A stretch of DNA of 64,000 nt from Pseudomonas sp. FP2196 (GTDB lineage: Bacteria > Pseudomonadota > Gammaproteobacteria > Pseudomonadales > Pseudomonadaceae): the NCBI RefSeq assembly GCF_030687715.1, contig NZ_CP117445.1, forward strand, positions 5,914,501 through 5,978,500. Reading direction: 5' to 3'. Numbering within the stretch: the first letter of the stretch is position 1; each line of letters begins with the position of its first letter. Shown in pieces: positions 23,683 to 32,956 of the stretch. Below the pieces are notes generated by a model. That model saw only the letters and a program-made list of their open reading frames with translations. It did not search any database and was not told the origin of the DNA. Made by a program: the position numbers and the translations under genes.

Positions 23683-26402
23683 GCAATCTCGCGGTTCAGG
23701 CGAACGGCATCGCGCACCGCTACGGCAAACAGCAAGCCCTGAGCGAGATCACGTTCAGCCTGCCCGCCGGCACCCGCTGCGGGCTGATCGGCCCCGATGG
23801 CGCCGGCAAGTCCAGCCTGCTGGGGCTGATCGCCGGGGTGAAGGGCCTGCAACAAGGGCAGTTGGACGTCCTCGGTGGGCCCATTGAGCAGCGCCGCCAC
23901 CGCGACACGTTGTATGCACGCATCGCCTTCATGCCTCAGGGATTGGGCGGCAATCTGTATCCCGAGCTGTCGATCCGCGAAAACATCCAGTTCTTTGCCA
24001 CGCTGTTCGGTCTATCGAAAGCCGACAGCGAACAACGCATGCACAACCTGCTGCTCGCCACTGATCTGTTGAAGTTCGCTGAGCGCCCCGCCGGCAAGTT
24101 GTCCGGCGGCATGAAACAGAAACTGGGGCTGTGCTGCGCGCTGATCCATGAGCCGGACCTGCTGATCCTCGACGAGCCAACCACCGGCGTCGACCCGCTG
24201 TCACGCCGGCGTTTCTGGGAGTTGATCGACGACGTACGGCGCCAGCGCCCGCAACTGACCCTGCTGGTCGCCACCGCTTATATGGAGGAAGCCGAACAGT
24301 TCGAGCATTGCCTGATGCTCGACAACGGCAAGTTGATCGCCACCGGCCTGAGCCGTGAACTGGCGGCTGTCACCCCCAGCGGCAAACTCGATGAGGCCTT
24401 CACGCATTTCCAGGGTGACAGCCAGCATGACGCCCAGCCGCTGGTGATTCCGCCACGTAGCGGCGGCAGCAGCGACATCGCCATCGAGGCCCACGACCTG
24501 ACGCTGCGTTTCGGCGACTTCACCGCCGTGGATCACGTCAGCTTCGCCATCGGGCGCGGCGAGATTTTCGGTTTTCTCGGCTCCAACGGTTGCGGCAAGA
24601 CCACCACCATGAAAGTCCTCACCGGGCTGATGCCCGCCAGCGAGGGCAGTGCGACGCTGCTCGGCAACCCGGCAGACGCCAAGGATCTGGCCACGCGCAA
24701 GCGGGTCGGCTTCATGTCCCAGAGTTTTTCGCTGTATGGCGAGCTCAGCGTGCGGCAGAACCTTGAGCTGCACGCCCGGCTGTTCGACTTGCCCAAAGCC
24801 GAGAGCGCGCAACGCATCAATGCATTGATTCAGCGCTTCAATCTGCTCAGCGTCGCCGATCAGCCGTCCGGGGCCTTGCCTCTCGGACTGCGCCAGCGTC
24901 TGTCGCTGGCGGTGGCGGTGTTGCACCGCCCGGAAGTGCTGATCCTCGACGAGCCGACTTCCGGCGTAGACCCGGCAGCCCGCGATGATTTCTGGCGGCT
25001 GTTGATCGAACTCTCCCGCGAGCAAGGCGTGACGATTTTCCTCTCCACCCACTTCATGAACGAAGCCCAGCGCTGCGACCGCATCTCGCTGATGCACGCC
25101 GGCAAAGTCCTGGCGTGCGACACCCCGGCGGCGCTGCAACGTCAGTTCGGTGGAGAAACGCTGGAAGCCGCTTTCGTGACGTGCCTGGAACAGGCCCAGG
25201 GCACTGCCCAATCGCCGCCCACGAGTGAATCGCCGACAGCGCCAGCGGCTAACGCGCCACCGCTCAAGCAGCGCGGTTTCAGCCTCGGTCGCCTGCTGGC
25301 AGTGGCCCGTCGCGAAGGCAAGGAGCTGCTGCGCGACAAAGTGCGCATGGCCTTTGCGCTGGCTGGGGCGATTTTCATGATGGTGATTTTCGGCTACGGG
25401 ATTTCCCTGGACGTGGAAAACCTCGCGTTCGCCGTGTACGACCAGGATCAGACACCGCAGAGCCGAACTTATCTGGAAGCCTTTCGCGGCTCCCGTTATT
25501 TCGACGAACAACCGGCCATCCATGACGCTCAAGAACTGCATCGACGCCTGCAACGTTCGGAAATCAAACTGGCGCTGGAGATTCCCCCCGGGTTCGGCCG
25601 CGATCTGTACGCCGGGCGCCAACCCGCCGTGGCGGCCTGGCTCGATGGCGGCATGCCGTTTCGCGCCGAAACCAGCCGCAATTACGTCGAAGCCGTCCAT
25701 TTGGCCAATCTTCAACAGTTGGCCGAGCAGAGCAGCCCAGCCATCAACTATCAGGCGGGCGCCAGCCTGCAAACCCGCTTTCGCTACAACCAGGATGTGG
25801 TCAGCGTCAACGCGATTGGCCCCGGGGTGATGGCGCTGATTCTGGCGTTCATTCCGGCGATGCTGACCGCGCTCGGCATCGTGCGCGAAAAGGAACTGGG
25901 TTCGATCACCAACTTCTACGCCACGCCCCTGACTCGTCTGGAGTTTCTGCTGGGTAAACAAGCGCCGTACCTGCTGGTCAGTCTGATCAACCTTGCGCTG
26001 CTGGTGGCGATGAACCGCTGGCTGTTCGGCGTACCGTTCAAGGGCAGCCTGCTGACGCTGGCGTTCGGCGGCCTGCTCTACGTACTGGCGACCACCAGCA
26101 TGGGCCTGCTGATCTCGGCGTTCACCCGTACGCAAATCGCTGCGATCCTCGGCACCATGATCATCACCAGCCTGCCCACCATCCAGTTCTCCGGGCTGAT
26201 TGTGCCGCGCTCCTCTTTGGAAGGGGCCGCAGCGGTGATGGGCATGCTGTTTCCGGCGGGGCATTTCCTCGACATCGCCGTCGGTACCTTCACCAAAGCG
26301 CTGGACTTGCGGCAGCTGTGGCCGCAGTGCCTGGCGCTGTTCGGGTTCTTTGTCGGGTTCACCGGGCTGAGCCTGGTCATGCTGAAAAAGCAGGAGGCCT
26401 GA
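23679..26402 (+). CDS. Fused ABC exporter: two ATPase domains plus ABC-2 permease (RbbA/YhiH-like)
   Basis: A 907-residue fusion. ATPase 1: Walker A GPDGAGKSS near residue 40, signature LSGGMKQKLG near 145, Walker B LLILDEPTTGVD. ATPase 2: Walker A GSNGCGKTTT near 302, degenerate signature PLGLRQRLSL near 399 in place of LSGGQ, Walker B VLILDEPTSGVD. A linker precedes an ABC-2 permease (about 535-907) with one N-terminal membrane segment, a periplasmic domain (about 580-700) and five further segments. It forms an exporter with the HlyD protein before it and the permease after it. The substrate is unknown; similar systems export drugs or cations. The E. coli homologue RbbA has also been linked to ribosomes. 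Confidence 0.92.
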   Translation: MSNLAVQANGIAHRYGKQQALSEITFSLPAGTRCGLIGPDGAGKSSLLGLIAGVKGLQQGQLDVLGGPIEQRRHRDTLYARIAFMPQGLGGNLYPELSIRENIQFFATLFGLSKADSEQRMHNLLLATDLLKFAERPAGKLSGGMKQKLGLCCALIHEPDLLILDEPTTGVDPLSRRRFWELIDDVRRQRPQLTLLVATAYMEEAEQFEHCLMLDNGKLIATGLSRELAAVTPSGKLDEAFTHFQGDSQHDAQPLVIPPRSGGSSDIAIEAHDLTLRFGDFTAVDHVSFAIGRGEIFGFLGSNGCGKTTTMKVLTGLMPASEGSATLLGNPADAKDLATRKRVGFMSQSFSLYGELSVRQNLELHARLFDLPKAESAQRINALIQRFNLLSVADQPSGALPLGLRQRLSLAVAVLHRPEVLILDEPTSGVDPAARDDFWRLLIELSREQGVTIFLSTHFMNEAQRCDRISLMHAGKVLACDTPAALQRQFGGETLEAAFVTCLEQAQGTAQSPPTSESPTAPAANAPPLKQRGFSLGRLLAVARREGKELLRDKVRMAFALAGAIFMMVIFGYGISLDVENLAFAVYDQDQTPQSRTYLEAFRGSRYFDEQPAIHDAQELHRRLQRSEIKLALEIPPGFGRDLYAGRQPAVAAWLDGGMPFRAETSRNYVEAVHLANLQQLAEQSSPAINYQAGASLQTRFRYNQDVVSVNAIGPGVMALILAFIPAMLTALGIVREKELGSITNFYATPLTRLEFLLGKQAPYLLVSLINLALLVAMNRWLFGVPFKGSLLTLAFGGLLYVLATTSMGLLISAFTRTQIAAILGTMIITSLPTIQFSGLIVPRSSLEGAAAVMGMLFPAGHFLDIAVGTFTKALDLRQLWPQCLALFGFFVGFTGLSLVMLKKQEA

Positions 26403-27520
26403 TGCACAAGTTCGCGCACATCCTGCGCCTGGGACTCAAGGAGCTGACCAGCCTGCGCCACGACAGCGTGTTGCTGCTGTTCCTGTTCTACGCCTTTACC
26501 GTGGCGATCTACATGCCCGCCGCCGGTTCGGTGATCGGCGTGCACAACGCCAGCGTGGCGATCGTCGACGAAGACCACAGCGCCCTCTCGCGCCAGTTGG
26601 CCCAGGTCCTGCAACCTCCAGAGTTCCAGATACCAGTGCTGTTGCCTTACGCGCAACTGGACCAGGTCATGGACAGCGGCCAATACACCTTCGTGATCAA
26701 TATTCCGGCGCGTTTTCAGACCGATCTGCTCGCGGCGCGACAACCGGCCATTCAAGTCAACGTCGATGCCACCGCGATGAGCCAGGCGTTCATGGGCGCC
26801 GGCTACATCGGCCGGATCTTCCAGCGCGAGCTGCAGGCCTATGGCGGCCAGAGCGATGCCGCGAGCAAGGCGCCAGTGCAACTGACTACCCGCGCCCTGT
26901 TCAACACTAATCTGGAGGGGGGCTGGTTTCTGGCGGTGATTCAGATCGTCAACAACATCACCATTCTGGCGATCATCCTGACCGGCACGGCGCTGCTGCG
27001 TGAACGCGAACACGGCACGCTCGACCATTTGCTGGTGCTGCCGCTGACGGCGCTGGAAATCATGCTGGCGAAAATCTGGAGCAACCTGCTGGTGGTGGTG
27101 CTGTGCACCTGGCTGTCACTGGAGGTGGTGGTCAAAGGCGCGCTCGGCGTGCCGTTGTCCGGCTCGATGAGCCTGTTTTTACTGGTGACGGCGGTTTATC
27201 TGTTTGCCAGTACCGCACTGGGGATCTTTCTGGCGACCCTGGCGCGCTCGACGCCGCAGTTCGGCCTGCTGGCCATTCCGGTGATCATCCCGATGTTGCT
27301 GCTGTCCGGCGGCAGTACGCCGCTGGACAGCATGCCGCAATGGCTGCAGTGGGTCATGCAAGGCTCACCGTCCACGCATTTTGTCAGCCTCAGCGCCGCG
27401 ATTCTGTTTCGCGACGCCGGGCTGAGCGTGGTCTGGCCGGACTTGCTGGCGCTGACGGCCATCGGCCTGCTGTTCTTCGTCATTGCCCTGGCGCGCTTTC
27501 GCAAAAGCCTGGCGTCCTGA
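26402..27520 (+). CDS. ABC-2 type permease (YhhJ-like)
   Basis: A 372-residue inner-membrane permease beginning MHKFAHILRLGLKELTSLRH; its ATG shares one base with the preceding stop. It has a first membrane segment (LLLFLFYAFTVAIYMPAAG), a large periplasmic domain (about 50-180) and five C-terminal segments, including the LREREHGTLDHLLVLPLTAL coupling motif. It pairs with the permease half of the fused ABC protein to form the heterodimeric channel. Confidence 0.92.
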   Translation: MHKFAHILRLGLKELTSLRHDSVLLLFLFYAFTVAIYMPAAGSVIGVHNASVAIVDEDHSALSRQLAQVLQPPEFQIPVLLPYAQLDQVMDSGQYTFVINIPARFQTDLLAARQPAIQVNVDATAMSQAFMGAGYIGRIFQRELQAYGGQSDAASKAPVQLTTRALFNTNLEGGWFLAVIQIVNNITILAIILTGTALLREREHGTLDHLLVLPLTALEIMLAKIWSNLLVVVLCTWLSLEVVVKGALGVPLSGSMSLFLLVTAVYLFASTALGIFLATLARSTPQFGLLAIPVIIPMLLLSGGSTPLDSMPQWLQWVMQGSPSTHFVSLSAAILFRDAGLSVVWPDLLALTAIGLLFFVIALARFRKSLAS

Positions 27521-27536
27521 ACAGCAGCCAACGCAC

Positions 27537-27944
27537 TTACTGAATGATCAGGTTGTTGAACAACAGATCCTCAACCACCGGCTTGCCGGTCTCGTCATTC
27601 ATCACTTGCTGAGTCTGCTTCAACGCTTCCTGACGCAGCTTTTCCTTGCCCTCGATACTGCCCATCGCCTCGGTGCTCTGCTGGGTGAACAGCGCCACCA
27701 GCTGATTGCGGATCAGCGGCTCGTTGGCCTTGACCAGTTTGGTCGCCTCTTCGCCAGTCACGCGCAGCGCTACGTCGGCCTTGTAGACCTTCAGTTTCGG
27801 CGTGCCGTCCAACCCGTAATTGCCCACGAACGGCGGGCTCAGGGTGATGTAGTTGACCTTCGGCGCCTCGCCTTCTTTGGCTTCTTCGGCCTGCGCTGCC
27901 ACAGGCAGAGACAGGGCCAGCAACAACATGATCCACGCTTTCAC
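27537..27944 (-). CDS. Secreted FliL-domain-like protein
   Basis: A 135-residue protein starting at a GTG (AAGGAG seven bases upstream) with signal peptide MKAWIMLLLALSLPVAAQA. The mature part (PKVNYITLSPPFVGNYGLDG ... LKVYKADVALRV ... IRNQLVALFTQQSTEAMGSI) follows the FliL/stomatin-like periplasmic domain. Classical FliL has an N-terminal membrane anchor and lies in a flagellar operon; here neither holds, so it is probably a periplasmic paralogue. It is convergent with the ABC exporter operon and divergent from the quinone oxidoreductase. A longer in-frame extension to 28055 has no ribosome site. Confidence 0.78.
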   Translation of the reverse strand: MKAWIMLLLALSLPVAAQAEEAKEGEAPKVNYITLSPPFVGNYGLDGTPKLKVYKADVALRVTGEEATKLVKANEPLIRNQLVALFTQQSTEAMGSIEGKEKLRQEALKQTQQVMNDETGKPVVEDLLFNNLIIQ

Positions 27945-28094
27945 AATTCGCTCCTTATCCGGTTTGCGGCCTAGCATAACGACCCGCCGCGCAAGCACAA
28001 GCTTATGGCTGACTATCAGGGCCGGGCATGCTCGTTGACCCGTTGACTGACACACCTACACTTATCGGCCATCACTCCCAAAGGAATAGCCCTG

Positions 28095-29072
28095 ATGAAA
28101 GCCGTGCTGTGCAAAGCCTTCGGCCCTGCCGAATCGCTGGTGCTGGAAGACGTCGCCAGTCCTGTCGCCAAGAAGAATGAAATCCTGCTGGACGTGCACG
28201 CCGCCGGGGTCAACTTCCCGGACACGCTGATCATCGAGGGCAAATACCAGTTCAAGCCGCCCTTCCCGTTTTCTCCGGGTGGTGAGGCGGCCGGCGTGGT
28301 CAGCGCTGTGGGTGAAAAGGTCAGCCATCTGAAAATCGGCGACCGGGTCATGGCCCTGACCGGATGGGGCAGCTTCGCCGAACAGGTCGCGGTGCCCGGC
28401 TACAACGTGCTGCCAATTCCGCCATCGATGGACTTCAACACCGCCGCCGCTTTCAGCATGACCTACGGCACCTCGATGCATGCGCTCAAGCAGCGCGGCA
28501 ACCTGCAACCGGGCGAAACCCTGCTGGTGCTCGGTGCTTCCGGCGGCGTCGGCCTGGCGGCGGTGGAAATCGGCAAGGCCATGGGCGCACGGGTCATCGC
28601 CGCCGCCAGCAGCGCGGAAAAACTCGCCGTGGCCAAGGCCGCCGGCGCCGATGAGCTGATCAACTACAGCGAAACCAACCTCAAGGACGAAATCAAACGC
28701 CTCACCGATGGCCAGGGCGCCGATGTGATCTACGACCCGGTTGGTGGCGACCTGTTTGACCAGGCCGTCCGTGCCATCGCCTGGAACGGTCGACTGCTGG
28801 TGGTCGGTTTCGCCAGCGGACGCATTCCGGAGCTCCCGGTCAACCTCGCCTTGCTCAAGGGTGCGGCGGTGGTCGGCGTGTTCTGGGGCTCGTTCGCCCA
28901 GCGTCAGCCGCAGGACAACGCGGCCAACTTCCAGCAGCTGTTCGGCTGGTTCGCCGAAGGCAAGCTGAAACCGCTGGTATCGCAGGTATACCCACTGAGT
29001 AATGCGGCGCAGGCGATCAATGATCTTGGACAGCGCAAGGCTGTGGGCAAGGTGGTGGTGCAGGTGCGCTGA
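28095..29072 (+). CDS. NADPH:quinone oxidoreductase-like zinc-free MDR enzyme
   Basis: A 325-residue medium-chain dehydrogenase/reductase. GroES-like N-terminal domain (AAGVNFPDTLIIEGKYQFKP) followed by the Rossmann domain with LVLGASGGVGLAAVEIGKAM near residue 145. The catalytic zinc Cys/His ligands of alcohol dehydrogenases are absent, as in QOR and crotonyl-CoA-type reductases. AAGGAA precedes the ATG. It is a single gene ended by a terminator. The natural substrate is not predictable; an acyl-CoA reductase is an alternative. Confidence 0.88.
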   Translation: MKAVLCKAFGPAESLVLEDVASPVAKKNEILLDVHAAGVNFPDTLIIEGKYQFKPPFPFSPGGEAAGVVSAVGEKVSHLKIGDRVMALTGWGSFAEQVAVPGYNVLPIPPSMDFNTAAAFSMTYGTSMHALKQRGNLQPGETLLVLGASGGVGLAAVEIGKAMGARVIAAASSAEKLAVAKAAGADELINYSETNLKDEIKRLTDGQGADVIYDPVGGDLFDQAVRAIAWNGRLLVVGFASGRIPELPVNLALLKGAAVVGVFWGSFAQRQPQDNAANFQQLFGWFAEGKLKPLVSQVYPLSNAAQAINDLGQRKAVGKVVVQVR

Positions 29073-29084
29073 GTTTTCTTTTAA

Positions 29085-29125
29085 AAAAGCCAGAACTGTT
29101 CGTGCGGTAGTTCTGGCCTTTCTTT
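29085..29125 (+). terminator. Rho-independent terminator after the quinone oxidoreductase gene
   Basis: AAAGCCAGAACT pairs with AGTTCTGGCCTTT across an 11-base loop, followed by TCTTT, 12 bases after the stop. It also has an A-run on the other side and could serve the convergent TonB-domain gene. Confidence 0.82.
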
Positions 29126-29143
29126 AGATGCGCAGACCCGAGA

Positions 29144-29758
29144 TCAAAGCAACTCCCGAATTTCCACCGGCAACAGGCTCATGTATTTACGTGTCGGACT
29201 GTCCCGACAGCCTCGCACAATCGCCGGCACACGCTTGTTCATCTTGGCGATCATCGCCAGACGCTGTGCATCCGGTAGTTGATTCTTGTGGAATACATTC
29301 GAAAGATAAGCTCGAGTCTGCGCAAACACCGGCGAATCGATCCACGAATACTCGTCAATGTTTGCGAGGTTTTCGTTAATCGCACGGCATCTCAGCGCCT
29401 TCAGCTGCTGGTTGACATGAATCGGCTGAGCCAGATCGAGCCGGAAAACCATCGGCGCAACAACAGCCTTTTCAGCTGGTTTGCCCTCCTCAAGCGCCCA
29501 AGGCTTGAAACGCCACTGTTCTACCGCGACTCTGACCGCTTCAGCCATATCGGGGTGATCACTTTGCACAATGGCGATCTCGTTGACCGAGCCATCCGCC
29601 CTGACGATGAAACGGACCTTCACCTCCCCCGTAACGCCCGCTCTGGACAGGGCTTTGGGATAAATCGGTACGGGATTTTTTTCGGGTATCAACAACACCT
29701 CTGAAGCCTGCGCAAAACCAGTAAACACCAACAAACACAAAGCAAAAATCCATCGCAT
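29144..29758 (-). CDS. Secreted protein with TonB C-terminal domain
   Basis: A 204-residue protein with signal peptide MRWIFALCLLVFTGFAQASE, directly followed by a TonB C-terminal-type domain (about residues 28-110; PIYPKALSRAGVTGEVKVRF ... DMAEAVRVAVEQWRFKPW). An extra C-terminal part (about 115-204) containing three Cys is not part of TonB. It lacks the uncleaved anchor, the ExbD-contact residues and the Pro-rich spacer of true TonB, and no exbB/exbD is near, so energy transduction is doubtful. It may be a periplasmic binding module. The gene is monocistronic. Confidence 0.78.
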   Translation of the reverse strand: MRWIFALCLLVFTGFAQASEVLLIPEKNPVPIYPKALSRAGVTGEVKVRFIVRADGSVNEIAIVQSDHPDMAEAVRVAVEQWRFKPWALEEGKPAEKAVVAPMVFRLDLAQPIHVNQQLKALRCRAINENLANIDEYSWIDSPVFAQTRAYLSNVFHKNQLPDAQRLAMIAKMNKRVPAIVRGCRDSPTRKYMSLLPVEIRELL

Positions 29759-29937
29759 GATCCCGCCCCTTCATCACTGAAATGCCCTTTCCGGCAACAG
29801 CTCAAAGGTTACGGAGCAATGGTTTTTAACTGAATGGCGCTGCTTCGCCTTTATGCGCAGGACGTTTCCTAAACCCACACGGTAAAACGGGCAAAAACAC
29901 CGCGCGGCAGTTCGCAGGTCATTTTTCTGACGGACAT

Positions 29938-30567
29938 TTACCCTCCGCTGGTGACGCCAACATCCCCCGGCAGCAGGTGTTCCTGAATCTTCTGACTGCG
30001 GGACTGCATCAGTTGTCCCTTGTCATCGAAGCGCAAAACGATGAGCCAGTCGTAGACATCCACAGGCCATTTCTCCTGTCCGATCAGTGCCGGACCATTG
30101 CCGCCGAAAGCGGCAATCAACTTATTGATATGCCCGTGATGCCAGGCGATGAGCACTGTTTTGGCCTGATTGTGCTCGCGCAACAGACTCACCAGCTTAT
30201 CGACCTTGCTGTTGGCAAATGGCTGTTCGACAGGCAGTTGAAGACGTTGCGACAGAGGGATCAGCGTTTGCCGGGGCCGGATGCTTTCCGGGCTGTCGGC
30301 GGTAGCAATGAGGCGCTGGGGCGTGAGTGTCTCGCCAGCCAGTTTCAGCGGATTGAAGTAATCGGCATAGGCGGCGGCCCGCTGTTCACCGCGAGCATTG
30401 AGCTCTCTGCCGATATCGGGCTTTTCCGCATGCCGGACGATCAGCACCGTGACATTGCGCAGCCCCGGTGCAGCAGAACCTTGCGCGAAACTCAATGCCA
30501 GAACAGAAACGGTAAGGGCTACCGCCACCAACAATCGCGGCAGCAACATGCGAACCTTCAAGTCCAT
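29938..30567 (-). CDS. Exported histidine phosphatase family protein
   Basis: A 209-residue protein with an N-terminal hydrophobic signal or anchor (about residues 8-31) and a short histidine phosphatase domain. The catalytic RH motif is VTVLIVRHAEKP (H46), with a late second His in TVLIAWHHGHINKL. The short form lacks the inserted acid phosphatase region. The substrate is unknown; periplasmic location is predicted. It is divergent from glpT across 226 bases that contain two GlpR-like sites. The 179-base gap toward the TonB-domain gene (29759-29937) shows nothing clear. Confidence 0.83.
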   Translation of the reverse strand: MDLKVRMLLPRLLVAVALTVSVLALSFAQGSAAPGLRNVTVLIVRHAEKPDIGRELNARGEQRAAAYADYFNPLKLAGETLTPQRLIATADSPESIRPRQTLIPLSQRLQLPVEQPFANSKVDKLVSLLREHNQAKTVLIAWHHGHINKLIAAFGGNGPALIGQEKWPVDVYDWLIVLRFDDKGQLMQSRSQKIQEHLLPGDVGVTSGG

Positions 30568-30665
30568 TATTTATCTCGGTTGACTCAGTCGGAGTGACTG
30601 ATCACGAGTCTATGACAGCCATCGTCGACCGCATCAAAAACGCCCTGTTCTTACAGCTGAGCGAC

Positions 30666-30684
30666 AGGTTCGTAAAGGAACATG
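30666..30684. promoter_or_regulatory. GlpR-like operator 1 upstream of glpT
   Basis: AGGTTCGTAAAGGAACATG matches 14 of 19 positions of the GlpR consensus ATGTTCGATAACGAACATT as I remember it. It lies about 110 bases upstream of the glpT start. Confidence 0.6.
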
Positions 30685-30728
30685 CGACTTCCAACATTTT
30701 CCGCTGTTTGGTCGATGCGAACCGGTGC

Positions 30729-30748
30729 TATTTTCGGTAACGAAACTG
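30729..30748. promoter_or_regulatory. GlpR-like operator 2 upstream of glpT
   Basis: TATTTTCGGTAACGAAACTG keeps the core TTCG-N-TAACGAA of the GlpR consensus (15 of 20 positions). It lies 46 bases upstream of the glpT ATG, where a repressor would block transcription. GlpR represses glycerol-3-phosphate genes until glycerol-3-phosphate is present. The gap shows no clear -35/-10 pair. Confidence 0.65.
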
Positions 30749-30793
30749 TAACATTCGCATCCGCAGTCAAAACAAGAAATCTGGAGCTCTTGA

Positions 30794-32143
30794 ATGTTTG
30801 CTTTCTTTCGTCCTGCCGCGCATCAGGCTCCATTGCCTGAAGAAAAAATAGACAGCACTTATCGGCGCCTGCGTTGGCAGATCTTCGCCGGTATCTTCTT
30901 TGGCTATGCGGGTTATTACCTGCTGCGCAAAAACTTCTCCCTGGCCATGCCGTACCTGATCGACGAAGGCTACAGCCGCGGTGATCTGGGTCTGGCGATG
31001 TCGGCCATTGCCATCGCGTATGGCTTGTCGAAATTCCTCATGGGCCTGGTCTCCGACCGCTCCAACCCGCGTTACTTCCTGCCGTTCGGCCTGTTGGTAT
31101 CGGCCGGGGTAATGTTCATTTTCGGTTTCGCGCCGTGGGCGACGTCCAGCGTGACCATGATGTTCATTCTGCTGTTCATCAACGGCTGGGCCCAAGGCAT
31201 GGGCTGGCCGCCGAGCGGACGCACCATGGTGCACTGGTGGTCGCAGAAGGAACGCGGTGGCGTGGTGTCGGTGTGGAACGTGGCACATAACGTCGGCGGT
31301 GGCCTGATCGGCCCGCTGTTCCTGCTCGGCATGGGCCTGTTCAACGACTGGCACGCGGCATTCTACGTACCGGCAGCGGTGGCGCTGGGTGTGGCGGTGT
31401 TTGCCTTCATCACCATGCGCGACACCCCGCAATCGGTCGGCCTGCCGCCGATCGAGAAGTACAAGAACGACTACCCGGAAGGCTACGACGCCAGCCACGA
31501 AGACGAATTCAGCGCCAAGGAAATCTTCGTCAAATACGTGCTGCGCAACAAAATGCTCTGGTACATCGCCATGGCCAACGTCTTCGTCTACCTGCTGCGC
31601 TACGGCGTACTGGACTGGGCGCCGACCTATCTCAAGGAAGCCAAGGGTTTCACCGTGGATAAAACCTCGTGGGCCTATTTCTTCTACGAGTGGGCGGGCA
31701 TTCCGGGCACGCTGCTGTGCGGCTGGATGTCGGACAAGATCTTCCGTGGCAACCGTGGCCTGACCGGCATGGTGTTCATGGCGCTGGTGACTGTCGCGAC
31801 CCTGGTTTACTGGCTGAACCCGGCCGGCAACCCGACCGTCGACATGATCGCGCTATTCTCCATCGGCTTCCTGATCTACGGCCCGGTGATGCTGATCGGC
31901 CTGCAAGCGTTGGAACTGGCACCGAAAAAAGCCGCCGGCACAGCCGCAGGCTTCACTGGTCTGTTCGGTTATCTGGGCGGTTCGGTCGCGGCCAGTGCAG
32001 CCATGGGCTACACCGTCGACCATTTCGGCTGGGACGGCGGGTTCGTGCTGCTGGTCGGCGCCTGCCTGTTGGCGATGGCCTTCCTCGCTCCGACGCTATG
32101 GCACAAGCAAGTCGCCAGTCAGAGCCGCGAAGCCGTCGCCTGA
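30794..32143 (+). CDS. glpT: Glycerol-3-phosphate transporter GlpT
   Basis: A 449-residue MFS antiporter of the organophosphate:phosphate family with 12 predicted membrane segments. It exchanges external sn-glycerol-3-phosphate for phosphate, and is the usual entry route for fosfomycin in Pseudomonas. Diagnostic blocks: [60 protein letters not shown] and [15 protein letters not shown] precedes the ATG at 11 bases. Two GlpR-like sites lie upstream. The last 25 bases overlap the 3' end of the convergent gamma-glutamylcyclotransferase gene. Confidence 0.95.
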   Translation: MFAFFRPAAHQAPLPEEKIDSTYRRLRWQIFAGIFFGYAGYYLLRKNFSLAMPYLIDEGYSRGDLGLAMSAIAIAYGLSKFLMGLVSDRSNPRYFLPFGLLVSAGVMFIFGFAPWATSSVTMMFILLFINGWAQGMGWPPSGRTMVHWWSQKERGGVVSVWNVAHNVGGGLIGPLFLLGMGLFNDWHAAFYVPAAVALGVAVFAFITMRDTPQSVGLPPIEKYKNDYPEGYDASHEDEFSAKEIFVKYVLRNKMLWYIAMANVFVYLLRYGVLDWAPTYLKEAKGFTVDKTSWAYFFYEWAGIPGTLLCGWMSDKIFRGNRGLTGMVFMALVTVATLVYWLNPAGNPTVDMIALFSIGFLIYGPVMLIGLQALELAPKKAAGTAAGFTGLFGYLGGSVAASAAMGYTVDHFGWDGGFVLLVGACLLAMAFLAPTLWHKQVASQSREAVA

Positions 32144-32787
32144 TCGGCTTGTGACTGACAGCGCTTGAGCCGCGCCTCCAGATTCCGGTCTGGCATGGCG
32201 TGGCTGCGCAGGGCGTGGGCGGTTTGCTCGACATAATCGCGAGTGGTGCCGTAACGCCCTCTTGCGCTTTCGAACACCTGGCTCAGCACATGATCCGGCA
32301 AGTTGCCGGCATAGCTGGGCAGGTGTCGCTCCAAAACAAATCCTAACGCCTGCACCTGAGTGCCATCTTCGAGCCGGCAGTTGAGCCAGTGCGGCCGATA
32401 CGACGGCACCGGCATCTCGCGTTTCCACAGGGCATACAGCGCGCTATCGAGATTGTCTTCCGGCAACCGGTAGGCGAAGCCGCTGCACGAACCGCCACGA
32501 TCCAGACCGAAGACCAGCCCCGGCATTTCCGGCGTACCCCGGTGCTCGTGCGACCACAGGTACAAACCGCGATGATAGCCATGCACCCGACCGCGCACTC
32601 GTTCCACGGCGGAGCATTCCGGCCGCCAGATCAGCGACCCGTAGGCGAACAGCCACACCGGCCCGCCCTTGTGGCGCGCCATGGTCGACTGCATGGAAGC
32701 GAGAAGTTGTTCGTGCGTCAGCTGCGGCCCAAGATCGAGCCGCGGAGGGTAATTCAGATTCAGAAAAGCGTTTTCAATGGCGCTCAT
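32119..32787 (-). CDS. Gamma-glutamylcyclotransferase (ChaC-like)
   Basis: A 222-residue ChaC-family enzyme expected to cleave glutathione to 5-oxoproline and Cys-Gly in the cytoplasm. The substrate-binding loop [12 protein letters not shown] (Y49-W54) and the likely catalytic Glu in [10 protein letters not shown] (near 118) are present. Its 3' end overlaps glpT on the other strand by 25 bases. The upstream 196 bases (32788-32983) are unusually A+T-rich for this window and contain a 10-base-pair inverted repeat. Confidence 0.9.
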   Translation of the reverse strand: MSAIENAFLNLNYPPRLDLGPQLTHEQLLASMQSTMARHKGGPVWLFAYGSLIWRPECSAVERVRGRVHGYHRGLYLWSHEHRGTPEMPGLVFGLDRGGSCSGFAYRLPEDNLDSALYALWKREMPVPSYRPHWLNCRLEDGTQVQALGFVLERHLPSYAGNLPDHVLSQVFESARGRYGTTRDYVEQTAHALRSHAMPDRNLEARLKRCQSQADQATASRL

Positions 32788-32928
32788 GGCGAATAGCGTT
32801 CAGCTCCCCGCGGGTGAAGAATTACTTAATAGAACGCACCGCTGTAACAATAAGGCACATATGTTTTAAGGCAATTTAAGTGCCATGGCACAGTTCTTAA
32901 TTATTTGCCTGATGGATATATAACCTAG

Positions 32929-32956
32929 CGGTATTTATTCAATTAGATAAATACCG
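32929..32956. other. Perfect inverted repeat CGGTATTTAT-N8-ATAAATACCG in an A+T-rich gap
   Basis: Ten perfectly paired bases on each side of an eight-base loop, within the A+T-rich gap between the gamma-glutamylcyclotransferase start and the stop of the iron-sulfur reductase gene. It lies 28-55 bases past the reductase stop, but there is no T-run, so it is either a weak terminator or an operator for the cyclotransferase gene. Confidence 0.5.

Noticed and set aside
24201..26264. A 687-codon minus-strand frame opposite the fused ABC exporter
   Set aside because: It is rich in Gln, Arg and His, as expected from the reverse of Leu/Ala-rich membrane protein codons; no domain and no ribosome site.
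30701..30724. A third GlpR-like site (GGTCGATGCGAAC) upstream of glpT
   Set aside because: The half-sites are one base too close compared with the consensus, so it is not counted as an operator.
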